64,000 nucleotides of DNA from Streptomyces caelestis (GCF_014205255.1 NZ_JACHNE010000001.1:2604001-2668000); one strand, 5' to 3'. Shown: positions 43,754-56,534, numbered from the stretch's first letter. Notes: a model not told the origin generated them from the sequence alone. Numbers and translations: made by a program.

Positions 43754-44470
43754 TCAACTCTCCTTCGCCTGACGTCGGTGGAGCGCCCACGGCGTGTGCC
43801 CGCCGCGGGTGGCCGGAGCCTTGCGGTCGCCGTTCAGCCCGGCCTTGTGACGTCCGCCGTCATGGCGTCCGCCCAGGTGCGGGCCGGCGGCGTGGCCTCC
43901 GCCGTCGTGGCGGGCCGGCCGTACCAGCTCCTCGAACAGGGCGCGGGCCGCCACCATGGCCTCACGCATGTCTTCCGTACCGGTGCCGCCGTCGCGGGCG
44001 TCCTCCGCGCGCAGGTGCGCCGCGCGGTGCACGCGCCGGTAGCCGTCCACGTGGTGGGCGTGGTGCACGGACAGCGCGGCGAGCTGTTCCTCGTACTGCC
44101 CGCCGTCCGGGAAGCCCCGGGCACCGGCGAGCTCCGCGAGCAGCCGGTCCGCCTCGGCGACCGCCTCCCGCGGCGAGTCGACGAACCGCTCCTGGGCGGC
44201 CGTCCAGCGCGCCTCGTACTGCTCGCGCTGCGTCGGCTCAAGCGCTCGTTCGCGCAGGTCACCGTGGCGTTCCACGCGCTCGGCGAGCTCGCGCTCGGCG
44301 GCCTTGGTGTCGCCGTCGTGCCGGGCGACGGCCAGGTCGTACTCGGGTCCGAAGCGCCGCTTCAGGCTCGGGCCGCGCCGAGCCCCTCGGGCGCGCAGGG
44401 TCATGACGGCCGCGATGATGACGACGACCGCCGCGATCACGATCAGAGCAATGATCAGGCCAGTGGACAT
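43754..44470 (-). CDS. Single-pass membrane protein with long charged helical domain
   Basis: 238 residues. One N-terminal span (TGLIIALIVIAAVVVIIAAVMTL) is followed by basic residues and a charged, helical cytoplasmic domain (YDLAVARHDGDTKAAERELAERVERHGDL; YEARWTAAQERFVDSPREAVAEADRL). The C-terminus is rich in Gly/His/Arg. It is the first of two coupled genes that share a domain. Similar proteins are common in Streptomyces and uncharacterised. Confidence 0.7.
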   Translation of the reverse strand: MSTGLIIALIVIAAVVVIIAAVMTLRARGARRGPSLKRRFGPEYDLAVARHDGDTKAAERELAERVERHGDLRERALEPTQREQYEARWTAAQERFVDSPREAVAEADRLLAELAGARGFPDGGQYEEQLAALSVHHAHHVDGYRRVHRAAHLRAEDARDGGTGTEDMREAMVAARALFEELVRPARHDGGGHAAGPHLGGRHDGGRHKAGLNGDRKAPATRGGHTPWALHRRQAKES

Positions 44471-44494
44471 GAATGCCTTCCGGGTTCTCGGCCC

Positions 44495-44519
44495 AACCGG
44501 CTCTCCTCGCGAGCCGGTT
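44495..44519. promoter_or_regulatory. Perfect 9-bp inverted repeat in the divergent promoter region
   Basis: AACCGGCTC-tcctcgc-GAGCCGGTT lies 25 bp upstream of the membrane-protein start at 44470 and 111 bp before the GNAT gene. It could be an operator or a hairpin in the 5' leader of the leftward transcript. Confidence 0.4.
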
Positions 44520-44629
44520 CGCCGACCGGGTAGCCCGGAAGCAGGCCCCCAAACGGCGCCCGGGCCGCCCCCGGGGCGCGAGCCCCCCTGGATTATTCGG
44601 TTGCGGCCCCGCTACGGCACCCACCGAGA

Positions 44630-45130
44630 ATGCCGGTCATGATCTGGACCGTGGCCCCGGAACCGTACGACTCCCCCGTCGCCGCCGCCCTGTGGCGGGC
44701 GTACTACACCGAGGTCAGCGACCGCTGGTACCTGCTGCACGAGGGGCGCCGGACCGACCCGGACGAGCTGGAGCGGGAGATCGCCAAGCAGCCGGGTGCC
44801 GAACTCGCGCCGCCACGCGGGCAGTTGCTGGTCGCCCGGTACGGCGGTGAGCCGGCCGGCACCGCGGGCGTACGGCTGCTGGACGGCACGACCGCCGAAC
44901 TCAAGCGGGTCTTCCTGCACGAGCCGATGCGCGGCAGGGGCGGCGCCGCGCTGCTCGTCCGGGCCGCAGAGGACGCCGCTCGCGCGCTCGGTGCCCGGCG
45001 GATGGTCCTCGACACCCGTGGCGACCTCGTCGAGGCCCGCGCCCTCTACGCCCGGCTCGGCTACGCGGAGACCGAGCCGTACAACGACGACCCGTACGCC
45101 GAGCACTGGTTCGGCAAGCACCTCACCTGA
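44630..45130 (+). CDS. GNAT-family N-acetyltransferase
   Basis: 166 residues. The acetyl-CoA-binding loop is LKRVFLHEPMRGRGGAALLVRAAEDAAR, followed by MVLDTRGDLVEARALYARLGYAETEPYND, the usual order of GNAT motifs. Start ATG 44630 or 44639; neither has a strong ribosome site. The substrate is unknown. Confidence 0.88.
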   Translation: MPVMIWTVAPEPYDSPVAAALWRAYYTEVSDRWYLLHEGRRTDPDELEREIAKQPGAELAPPRGQLLVARYGGEPAGTAGVRLLDGTTAELKRVFLHEPMRGRGGAALLVRAAEDAARALGARRMVLDTRGDLVEARALYARLGYAETEPYNDDPYAEHWFGKHLT

Positions 45131-45149
45131 CCGCCCGGCTGGCGGCGCC

Positions 45150-47282
<2,133 letters not shown>

Positions 47283-47360
47283 TCATTCCGGGGGCTGGCC
47301 CTCCGCGCTGTGGAGAAGATCTGGATAATCTCTGGAGTTCACGAGGGGAGGGAGGAACGC

Positions 47361-48794
47361 GTGGAACAGCCGAACGGCAACCCGTGCCCGGAGTGCGGCA
47401 CGCCCAGACAGCCGGACAACACCCCGTCCTGCACCTGCGCCCACCGCACCGCAGACGCCCTCCGCGACGCCCGCACGACCGAAGCGGCGGCAGCGGCGGA
47501 CTTCGACCCACTCCGGATCCGCCCGTACGTCGAACTCACGCCCGACCCGCCCGCGCGGTCCCCTGAGAACGAGGGCACCCCGGGACGCCCCTCTGCGAAC
47601 GGCCCGGCCAAGCCCCCGCACGCGGAGGTCTTACACGCCGAGGCCCCCGCCCAAGCGGGAGAAGGCGCCCTGCGGCAAACCCAGGCGGACCGTCCGGCCG
47701 CCTCCCCGCACGCGGATTCCTCGCACGTCCACGCCCCCGGGCGGACGACCGACGACGCCCCGCGACGGAGCCCCGGGCGGGCGGCCGACGGCACCCCGTC
47801 CCCGTCCCGGAACCTCCCTGCGGAGCCCCCGCGCACGGACGGCCCGCCACCGGCGGCCGAAGGCGCCCCACGGCGGCCCCTGACGAACCCCGGGCAAGCC
47901 TCAGGCACCGAAGGTGCCGCACCACCGCCCTCCCCCGCCGACGCGACCATGCCCCTGCGCCCGGTGGACCCGGTCGACCCGGACGCGACCACCGTGCTGC
48001 CGGTCTCCCCGGCCACTTCCGTGCTGCCGGCCGCCGCCCCGGCCCCCTCCGTCCTCCCGACACCCCTGAGCCCCGCCGCGACCGAACCCAGCGTCACGGA
48101 CCTGCGCCTTTTCGACGGCGCGGGGGGACCGGGCCGGGGCGTGCCGGAAGGCGACGAGACAGACCGCAGGCCCCGGCGCCGGAGGCGTACCGCGCTGCTC
48201 GCCACGGCCGCCGGGGCGTGTGTCGCCGTGGTGGCCGCGGCCGGGTTGGCGAGCGGGCTGTTCTCCTACGAGGCGCCGTCCCGGAACTCCGCGCTGCCGG
48301 ACGACCTTCGGGCGAGCGTGCCGGACGCCCCGTCGAGCAGCGCGGCGTCCACGCCACCGGCGGGGAGCGCACCGGCCACGCCGTCGGCCCCCGTCGCGCC
48401 GCCGCCGGCGCCGTCGGCCACCGGGAGCCCGTCGGCCTCCCCGTCGCCGTCCGCGCCGAGCGCCTCGCCGAGCCCGTCGCGGTCGGCCACCCCGTCGGCG
48501 CCCCTGACGTCCGCCACGGCCACCGGTCCGGAGAACGGGCCCCCGGACAGCTCCCGCCAGATCAGCGGCCCCGCCGTCCTGCGTCTCGGCGACCGCGGCC
48601 CGGAGGTCACCGAACTCCAGTTCCGGCTGCGCCAGTTGTACCTCTACGACGAGGACACCGACGGCGACTACGACAGCCGGCTGGAGGACGCCGTCCGCAC
48701 CTACCAGTGGTCACGCGGCATCCAGACCGACGATCTCGGCGTCTACGACCGGGAGACGCGGGCGAAGCTGGAGTCGGAAACCAAGGAGCCGTGA
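47361..48794 (+). CDS. Membrane-anchored peptidoglycan-binding protein with zinc-ribbon-like N-terminus; TTA codon
   Basis: 477 residues. A short Cys motif (CPECGTPRQPDNTPSCTC) opens the protein; residues about 60-270 are Pro/Ala/Thr-rich and disordered; a basic stop (RRPRRRRRT) precedes one span (ALLATAAGACVAVVAAAGLA); a Ser/Pro-rich stalk leads to a PG_binding_1 domain (LRLGDRGPEVTELQFRLRQLYLY...AVRTYQWSRGIQTDDLGVYDRETRAKL). The GTG follows GGGAGGGAGG. Codon 91 is TTA (47631-47633), so translation should need bldA. It is divergent from the exporter at 45150. Confidence 0.85.
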   Translation: MEQPNGNPCPECGTPRQPDNTPSCTCAHRTADALRDARTTEAAAAADFDPLRIRPYVELTPDPPARSPENEGTPGRPSANGPAKPPHAEVLHAEAPAQAGEGALRQTQADRPAASPHADSSHVHAPGRTTDDAPRRSPGRAADGTPSPSRNLPAEPPRTDGPPPAAEGAPRRPLTNPGQASGTEGAAPPPSPADATMPLRPVDPVDPDATTVLPVSPATSVLPAAAPAPSVLPTPLSPAATEPSVTDLRLFDGAGGPGRGVPEGDETDRRPRRRRRTALLATAAGACVAVVAAAGLASGLFSYEAPSRNSALPDDLRASVPDAPSSSAASTPPAGSAPATPSAPVAPPPAPSATGSPSASPSPSAPSASPSPSRSATPSAPLTSATATGPENGPPDSSRQISGPAVLRLGDRGPEVTELQFRLRQLYLYDEDTDGDYDSRLEDAVRTYQWSRGIQTDDLGVYDRETRAKLESETKEP

Positions 48795-48821
48795 CCGGCC
48801 TGGCCGCCCTACTGTAACGCC

Positions 48822-49352
48822 GTGACCACTCAGGTGATCGTTGTCAACGGCGGTTCGAGCTCCGGCAAGTCCGGGATCGTGCGGTGCCTGCAAGAGGTGC
48901 TGCCTGACCCGTGGCTGGCCTTCGGCGTCGACTCGTTCGTGGAGGCGCTGCCCGCGAAGACGCAGGGCTCCGACGGAGGGATCACCTTCGCGGCGGACGG
49001 CGGCGTGAGCGTGGGCGCGGAGTTCCGCGCACTGGACGCGGCCTGGACCGAGGGCATCGCCGCGATGGCCCGCGCCGGCGCCAGGATCATCGTCGACGAC
49101 GTCTTCCTCGGCGGACCGCACTCCCGGCAGCGCTGGCAGAAGGCCCTGGCCGGACTCGACGTGCTGTGGGTCGGCGTCAGGTGCGACGGCGCGGTCGCCG
49201 CGGGGCGTGAGATCGCCCGGGGCGACCGGGTCCGGGGCATGGCCGCGTCACAGGCACACCTGGTCCACGAGGGCGTGAGCTACGACGTGGAGGTGGACAC
49301 CACACACACCGAGTCCCTGGAGTGTGCGCGCACCATCGCCGCCCATGTCTGA
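48822..49352 (+). CDS. cpt: Chloramphenicol 3-O-phosphotransferase
   Basis: 176 residues. The P-loop is [18 protein letters not shown] and the catalytic Asp37 lies in [14 protein letters not shown], at the same position as in the S. venezuelae enzyme as I know it. The segments [45 protein letters not shown] and [16 protein letters not shown] also follow that enzyme. It inactivates chloramphenicol by phosphorylating its 3-hydroxyl. The GTG at 48822 lies 27 bp after the peptidoglycan-binding gene. No chloramphenicol biosynthetic genes are in the window. Confidence 0.9.
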   Translation: MTTQVIVVNGGSSSGKSGIVRCLQEVLPDPWLAFGVDSFVEALPAKTQGSDGGITFAADGGVSVGAEFRALDAAWTEGIAAMARAGARIIVDDVFLGGPHSRQRWQKALAGLDVLWVGVRCDGAVAAGREIARGDRVRGMAASQAHLVHEGVSYDVEVDTTHTESLECARTIAAHV

Positions 49353-49384
49353 CCGCCCCCGGCCCTGCGTGACCGTGACGTCCG

Positions 49385-50044
49385 TCATCCGACGTACAGC
49401 CGGATCGTCCCGTCCCCCACCGCCTCCACGCGCACCCGCGTGAGGTCGTCCACCACCACGTCCGGCGCGTGGAACGCGGCCCGGGGCCCGACCCCGACCA
49501 CCGTCATCCCGGCAGCGCGCCCGGCCGCTATCCCGGCCCCGGAGTCCTCGAACACCACACAGTCCGCGGGCGCCACACCCAGCTCGGCGGCGCCCTTCAG
49601 AAAGCCCTCGGGGTCGGGCTTGCTCGCGCCGACGGACTCCGCGGTCACCCGCACCTCGGGCAGCTCCAGCCCGGCCGCGGCCATCCGCGCGGTCGAGAGC
49701 GGAACGTCGGCGGAGGTCACGAGCGCGTGCGGCAGCCCCCGCAGCGAGGCGAGGAACTCCGGCGCCCCGGAGATCGGGACGACACCCTCGGTGTCGGCCG
49801 TCTCCTCGGCGAGCATCCGGGCGTTGTCCGCGTAGTTCTGCTCCATCGGCCGGCCGGGCAGCAGCAGCGCCATCGACGCGTATCCCTGCCGCCCGTGGAC
49901 GACCTTCATGACCTCGTCCCCGTCGAGACCGTGCCGCTCGGACCAGCGCCGCCAGACGCGTTCGACCGAGGCGTCGGAGTTGACGAGGGTGCCGTCCATG
50001 TCCAGCAGGAGGGCGCGGGCGGTGAGCACGGCGGTGGCCGTCAT
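49385..50044 (-). CDS. HAD-family sugar-phosphatase-like hydrolase
   Basis: 219 residues. The HAD motifs are in order: LLLDMDGTLVNSD with the nucleophile and acid Asp, ALVTSADVPLS, SKPDPEGFLKGA, and VVFEDSGAGIAAGRAAG. The helical cap lies between motifs I and II (subclass IA). The ATG at 50044 follows GGAG. Substrates of near relatives are sugar or polyol phosphates; this one is unknown. Confidence 0.9.
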   Translation of the reverse strand: MTATAVLTARALLLDMDGTLVNSDASVERVWRRWSERHGLDGDEVMKVVHGRQGYASMALLLPGRPMEQNYADNARMLAEETADTEGVVPISGAPEFLASLRGLPHALVTSADVPLSTARMAAAGLELPEVRVTAESVGASKPDPEGFLKGAAELGVAPADCVVFEDSGAGIAAGRAAGMTVVGVGPRAAFHAPDVVVDDLTRVRVEAVGDGTIRLYVG

Positions 50045-50245
50045 CGGCAGCTCCAAGGCTCAGGGCGCGGACGAGGGCACACGGCAGCCCCCGGAGGAAC
50101 AAGGCGGCCCCGCCCGCCGGTCAGGGAAAACGGGCGAGGGCCACTTTGTTTCTCCACGGTACAAAACATCCCCGGATCGCGCCAGGGCCCCCCGCGGACG
50201 TTCACCCACCGTTCAGCTCGCCCCGGCGCACCCGGTCGCCCCGGC

Positions 50246-50833
50246 TCATCCGGTCAGGGCCTCCCACAGACTCCACACCCCGAGAGCCAGCATCACCAGC
50301 GCCGCGATCTGTGTGATCAGCCGCAGCGGCACCTTCCTCATCAGCGCCTTTCCGCCGACGATGCCGATCCCGGCCACCGCCCACAGCGCGAGCACCGCGC
50401 CCAGGCCGACGGAGAGCGGGTCGTCGTAGCGGGCGGCCAGGTTCGCCGTCATGATCTGCGTGAGATCGCCGAACTCGGCGACCAGGATGAGCATGAAGCC
50501 GGCGCCCGAGACCTTCCAGAAGGACTGGTTCTCCGGCTTGCGGACCTCCGCGTCGCCATCGGCCCCGCCCTTCTGCAGCAGCAGCATCGCGGCCCCGCCC
50601 AGGAAGAGCACACCCGTGAGCGCGTGCACGAGCTGCTGCGGCAGCAGCGTCAGCACGCTGCCGGCCGCGACGGCGAGCGCGACATGCAGCGCGAACGCGG
50701 CGGCGACACCGGCGAAGACGTAGGAGGCGCGATAGCGGGTGCCGAGGACGAGTCCGGCCAGGGCGGTCTTGTCCGGCAGTTCGGCGAGAAAGACGACGCC
50801 GAAGACGACGGCCGTCACGGTCAGGCTGATCAA
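50246..50833 (-). CDS. UPF0016/GDT1-family manganese exporter
   Basis: 195 residues with six membrane spans in two homologous halves. The two metal motifs are AELPDKTALAG and AEFGDLTQIMTA (E-x-G/P-D-x-T). The TTG at 50833 has GAGG 6 bp upstream. A yybP-ykoY (Mn2+) riboswitch lies in its leader, which fits a role in Mn2+ efflux when the metal is in excess. Confidence 0.88.
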   Translation of the reverse strand: MISLTVTAVVFGVVFLAELPDKTALAGLVLGTRYRASYVFAGVAAAFALHVALAVAAGSVLTLLPQQLVHALTGVLFLGGAAMLLLQKGGADGDAEVRKPENQSFWKVSGAGFMLILVAEFGDLTQIMTANLAARYDDPLSVGLGAVLALWAVAGIGIVGGKALMRKVPLRLITQIAALVMLALGVWSLWEALTG

Positions 50834-50942
50834 GGGTTCCTCAATCGGTCGGGGCTGCCCCACCGAGAGTGCTGGATCTTCACGCTGGACACCTCGGCAC
50901 GGCAGCACACTCGGCACCCGTGCCGTGGGGCACGGGCGTGCA

Positions 50943-51063
50943 CTGCTTGCCGAAGGTCTCGCTGGCGGGGCCCCTGGACGGACCAGTAGGACCTGCCTCC
51001 GGGCGCCGGCTCAGACGAGCTGAGCAGTATGTCGACGGTCCGGCGAAGAGCTACTCCCCTTCT
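50943..51063 (-). ncRNA. yybP-ykoY manganese riboswitch
   Basis: On the minus strand the leader reads AAGGGGAGTAGCTCTTCGCC (from 51061), then GTCGACATACTG, and later CAGCGAGACCTTCGGCAAGC. GGGGAGTAG and GAGACCTTCGGC are the conserved core of this aptamer. It is followed by a 110-nt region with strong hairpins before the UPF0016 TTG start. The promoter is probably at 51070-51130. The 5' and 3' ends are approximate. Confidence 0.8.
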
Positions 51064-51232
51064 GCGCCGTCCATGGTACGCGACACCCCTGGAGCGAAAA
51101 GTTCCGCCTTGAACCTTGTCATGTCATGAACGTGTCATTAACTTCTCACCGGGCGCACATCTCCCCGCAACACGGCGCGACGAGCATTCCCTCGCTCGCA
51201 GCCCAACGCCCCCACCTCTCAAGGGAGTTCGC

Positions 51233-51877
51233 ATGCCAAAGTTCTACGCGCGTCGACGGCTCAGCATACTCGCGGGCCTCACCGGTCTCATAGCCTCGGC
51301 CGGCCTTCTCAACGGCCCGGCCGCCTCCGCAGCCCTGCCCACCCCCGTCAGCGGGGCCACCGCCCGCACCTACCTCGCCTCGCTCACCGTGGCCACCGAG
51401 GACCGCACCGGCTACAACCGCGACCTCTTCCCGCACTGGATCACCCAGTCCGGCGCCTGCAACACCCGCGAGGTCGTCCTCAAGCGCGACGGCACGAACG
51501 TCGTCCAGGACTCCTCCTGCGCCGCCACCAGCGGCAGCTGGTACTCCCCCTACGAGGGAGCGACCTGGTCCGCCGCCTCCGACGTCGACATCGACCACCT
51601 GGTCCCGCTGGCCGAGGCCTGGGACTCCGGCGCCGACTCCTGGACGACCTCCCGCCGCCAGTCCTTCGCCAACGACCTGACCCGCCCGCAGCTCATCGCG
51701 GTCACCGACAACGTCAACCAGGCCAAGGGCGACCAGGACCCGGCCACCTGGATGCCCTCCCGGACGACGTACCGCTGCACCTACGTCCGCGCCTGGGTCC
51801 AGGTGAAGTACTACTACGGCCTCTCGGTCGACTCGGCCGAGAAGTCCGCGCTCCAGAACTACCTCGCGAACTGCTGA
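51233..51877 (+). CDS. Secreted HNH/DUF1524-type nuclease
   Basis: 214 residues. The signal peptide is RRRLSILAGLTGLIASAGLLNGPAASA. The mature protein contains the nuclease core DVDIDHLVPLAEAWDSGADSW, then RRQSFANDLTRPQLIAVTDNVNQAKGDQDPATWMP, typical of secreted Streptomyces HNH nucleases. Two Cys pairs could form disulphides. AAGGGAG lies 5 bp before the ATG. The divergent promoter region is shared with the Mn riboswitch gene. Confidence 0.92.
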   Translation: MPKFYARRRLSILAGLTGLIASAGLLNGPAASAALPTPVSGATARTYLASLTVATEDRTGYNRDLFPHWITQSGACNTREVVLKRDGTNVVQDSSCAATSGSWYSPYEGATWSAASDVDIDHLVPLAEAWDSGADSWTTSRRQSFANDLTRPQLIAVTDNVNQAKGDQDPATWMPSRTTYRCTYVRAWVQVKYYYGLSVDSAEKSALQNYLANC

Positions 51878-51956
51878 CACACGCGATTCCGCGTCGGAAC
51901 CTCCCCGCTCACCTCCGTCGTTCCGTACCGTACGGGGCGACGGAGAGGGGGCCACG

Positions 51957-53594
<1,638 letters not shown>

Positions 53595-53778
53595 CGGGCC
53601 CGTTCCGACCGTTTCCTGCCGCTGTGCCCCATGATGCTCGTGAGGCATCCCACAGCGAAGGTCAATCCTTGGCCACGGGCCTCGGTTCCCGCCCTCGGCG
53701 ACGGCATGATGAGGCGGACCGTCCGCTTCCCCACAGGCGGACCGCCGAACGCGCCCCACACGCCCGGGAGCTCCACCC

Positions 53779-55692
53779 TTGTCTGCCTCGACCGAGGAAC
53801 CAGCCCTGTTCTCCGTCGCCCTGGTCGGCGCCGGACCGCGCGGGACCAGCGTCCTGGAACGCCTCTGCGCCTCCGCCCCGGACCTCCTCCCGCCCGGAGC
53901 CCGGCTGACGGTCCACGTGATCGACCCGGACCCGCCGGGTCCCGGCCGCGTCTGGCGTACCGACCAGTCGCCCGAGCTGCTGATGAACACCGTGGCCTGC
54001 CAGGTGACCCTGTTCACCGACGACAGCGTGGACTGCTCGGGCCCGATCCGCCCGGGCCCGAGCCTGTACGAGTGGGCGCGCGGCACGCTCGGCCCGGACG
54101 AGTACCCGACCCGGGCGGACTACGGCCGTTACCTGGAGTGGGTGTTCGCACAGGTCGTACGGGACGCGCCGCCGACCGTCCGCGTCGAGACGCACCGGGC
54201 GCGCGCGGTACGGCTCGACGACACCCCCGGCGGCCACCAGGCCCTCACCTTCGACGACGGCCGCATCCTGACCGGCCTGTCCGCCGTGGTCCTGGCCCAG
54301 GGGCACCTGCCGACGACCGCGGACCCGGTCCAGCGGCGCCTTGCGGCCCACGCCGCACGTCACGGCCTGCGCCATGTCCCGCCCGCCAACCCGGCGGACG
54401 TCGACCTGTCCGCCGTACCGCCCGGCGAGCCGGTCCTGCTGCGCGGCCTCGGCCTCAACTTCTTCGACCACACGGCCCTGTTGACGACCGGCCGGGGCGG
54501 CCGTTTCGTACGGGACGCCCAAGGCCTGCGCTATCTCCCCTCCGGCCGCGAACCACGGCTGTACGCCGGCTCCCGGCGCGGCGTCCCGTACCAGGCCCGC
54601 GGCGACAACGCGAAGGGGGCGTACGGCCGGCACGTTCCGCTGGTCCTCACCCCGGAGGTGATCGCGGGCTTCCGCAAGCGCGCCGACTCCGGGGAGCCGC
54701 CCGACTTCCTGGCGGAGATATGGCCGTTGATCGCGAAGGAGGTGGAGACGGTGTACTGCGCCGCGCTGCTCCGGCGGTCAGGAGCCTTGGCGCGACAGTG
54801 CCGGGAGTTCACCGGTCACTTCCTGTCCCTACCGCACGGCGACCCCGAAGAGGCCGTACTGCTGGGCGAGTTCGGCGTGACGGACGCCGACCGGTGGTCC
54901 TGGGAGCGGATCTCCCGGCCGTATGCCGGACGGGACTTCGCGCACCCCGGCGAGTGGCGTGACTGGCTGCTGTCGTACCTGCGCGAGGACGCGGCGCAGG
55001 CCGCCCTGGGCAATGTGCGCGGCCCGCTGAAGGCGGCCCTCGACGTGCTGCGCGACCTGCGCAACGAGCTCCGGCTGATCGTCGACCACGGCGGCCTCGC
55101 CGGCGCCTCCCGCCGGGACCATCTGGACCGCTGGTACACCCCGCTCAACGCCTTCCTGTCCATCGGCCCGCCCCGGCGCCGCATCGAGGAGCTGGCGGCC
55201 CTGGTGGAGGCGGGGGTGGTGCGCGTGCTCGGGCCGCGCATGGAGGTGACGGAGGTGGACGGAGCCTGGGCGGCGCACTCACCCGACGTGCCGGGTTCGG
55301 TCGTCCGTGTGAGAACCCTCATAGAGGCCCGTCTGCCGGAATCCGACCTGCGAAAAACAGCCGACGACCTCCTCGCGGGGCTGCTGCGGACCGGGCAGTG
55401 CCGTCCGCACACCGTCGACGGTTATGAGACAGGGGGATTGGATGTGACAGCCCGTCCTTACTGTCTGCTAGACCGCCAAGGCGTCGCGCATACCAGGCGG
55501 TTCGCTTTCGGGGTGCCGACGGAAGGCGTGCACTGGGTGACGGCTGCGGGGGCCCGTCCGGGTGTGGATTCGGTCATGCTTTCGGACGCGGATGCGGTGG
55601 CGAGAGCGGCTCTACGTGCGGTTGCGGCGGAAAGCGAGCCCCAACGCGAGGTAAACCAGTGGCCAAATGTTGAACTTGAAAGCATCCAATAG
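53779..55692 (+). CDS. FAD/NAD(P)-binding protein (NAD_binding_9 / HI0933-like)
   Basis: 637 residues. The Rossmann dinucleotide motif VALVGAGPRGTSVLERL opens the protein, followed by VHVIDPDPPGPGRVWR and TVACQVTLFTDDS. The first 300 residues fit the NAD_binding_9 family; the remainder is a helical region of unknown fold. The start is TTG 53779, with GGGAG 8 bp upstream. Members occur near siderophore and natural-product genes, but no such genes are adjacent here. Confidence 0.8.
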   Translation: MSASTEEPALFSVALVGAGPRGTSVLERLCASAPDLLPPGARLTVHVIDPDPPGPGRVWRTDQSPELLMNTVACQVTLFTDDSVDCSGPIRPGPSLYEWARGTLGPDEYPTRADYGRYLEWVFAQVVRDAPPTVRVETHRARAVRLDDTPGGHQALTFDDGRILTGLSAVVLAQGHLPTTADPVQRRLAAHAARHGLRHVPPANPADVDLSAVPPGEPVLLRGLGLNFFDHTALLTTGRGGRFVRDAQGLRYLPSGREPRLYAGSRRGVPYQARGDNAKGAYGRHVPLVLTPEVIAGFRKRADSGEPPDFLAEIWPLIAKEVETVYCAALLRRSGALARQCREFTGHFLSLPHGDPEEAVLLGEFGVTDADRWSWERISRPYAGRDFAHPGEWRDWLLSYLREDAAQAALGNVRGPLKAALDVLRDLRNELRLIVDHGGLAGASRRDHLDRWYTPLNAFLSIGPPRRRIEELAALVEAGVVRVLGPRMEVTEVDGAWAAHSPDVPGSVVRVRTLIEARLPESDLRKTADDLLAGLLRTGQCRPHTVDGYETGGLDVTARPYCLLDRQGVAHTRRFAFGVPTEGVHWVTAAGARPGVDSVMLSDADAVARAALRAVAAESEPQREVNQWPNVELESIQ

Positions 55693-55705
55693 GCGCACCT
55701 AGCGT
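55676..55705 (+). promoter_or_regulatory. Vegetative-type promoter
   Basis: TTGAAA, an 18-bp spacer and TAGCGT fit a sigma-70-like promoter. It overlaps the end of the FAD gene and lies 68 bp before the DoxX start. Confidence 0.5.
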
Positions 55706-55772
55706 GGGTTACTCATCGGTTCTGTCCCCCGACCGGCCCTCCCCTGGCCGGCCGTCCGAAGGAGACCCCCAC

Positions 55773-56225
55773 ATGACCGCACGCCTCAATGGCGCGCAGC
55801 CGTACGCGCTCGGGCTGTTCCGGATCGTCATCGGCCTGCTCTTCGCCTGCCACGGCGCCGTCGCGCTCTTCGGTGTCCTCGGAGGTGTGGACGGCAAGGG
55901 CGGCACCGCGGCGACGGGCGCCTGGCCGAACTGGTACGCGGCCGTCATCGAACTCGTCGGCGGCATCCTGGTGCTGCTCGGCCTGGGCACCCGCGCCGCC
56001 GCGTTCATCTCCTCCGGCGCGATGGCGTACGCGTACTTCAAGGTCCACCAGCCGCAGGGCCTGTGGCCGATCGAGAACCAGGGCGAGGGCGCGGCCATGT
56101 ACTGCTGGTCGATGTTCCTGCTGATCTTCACGGGTTCCGGTGCGTTCGGCGTGGACCGGCTGCTGGCCAGGCGCACGTCGGCGCAGGGACGGCAGTCCAC
56201 GGACCAGACACCGGTGGTGGCCTGA
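55773..56225 (+). CDS. DoxX-family membrane protein
   Basis: 150 residues with four spans. The pattern LGLFRIVIGLLFACHGAVALFG, then AAVIELVGGILVLLGLGTRAAAFISSGAMAYAYFKVH, is that of DoxX/DUF417 proteins, some of which act in redox or thiol stress in actinobacteria. AAGGAG precedes the ATG by 7 bp. It is followed by a strong terminator. Confidence 0.85.
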   Translation: MTARLNGAQPYALGLFRIVIGLLFACHGAVALFGVLGGVDGKGGTAATGAWPNWYAAVIELVGGILVLLGLGTRAAAFISSGAMAYAYFKVHQPQGLWPIENQGEGAAMYCWSMFLLIFTGSGAFGVDRLLARRTSAQGRQSTDQTPVVA

Positions 56226-56250
56226 CCCGCCCGGACCGCGCTGGGCACAG

Positions 56251-56282
56251 CGGCGCCTTCCCTCAGATGGGGGGAGGCGCCG
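56251..56282 (+). terminator. Hairpin terminator after DoxX
   Basis: CGGCGCCT and AGGCGCCG pair perfectly over 8 bp, extended by CCC/GGG, 25 bp after the DoxX stop. Confidence 0.65.
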
Positions 56283-56321
56283 TTCCCGTGTGTACGGGGG
56301 CCGTTCGGCGTGGGTGACGAC

Positions 56322-56402
56322 TCAGGACGAGGTGACCGGTCAGGACGAGGTGACCAGTCGGGACGGGATGGGCACTCGGGACGGGGTGAGCACTCGGGAC
56401 CG
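56322..56402. repeat. 18-bp imperfect tandem repeat
   Basis: Four and a half units beginning TCAGGACGAGGTGACCGG, then TCAGGACGAGGTGACCAG and TCGGGACGGGATGGGCAC-like variants. It lies in the leader region of the DedA-like gene. An open frame reads through it (GRGDRSGRGDQSGR...), but that frame has no ribosome site and is not taken as coding. Confidence 0.7.
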
Positions 56403-56534
56403 AACGCACGAGCCCCCCGCGAACCACCCGTCACACCCCAGGCGTACGCTGTATGGCTGTCATCGGCCACTCCTGCCGCTCCGCCGCGACATCGCGGCAC
56501 GGTCTGGCCCACGGGGGACAGACGGGGAGTTGCG

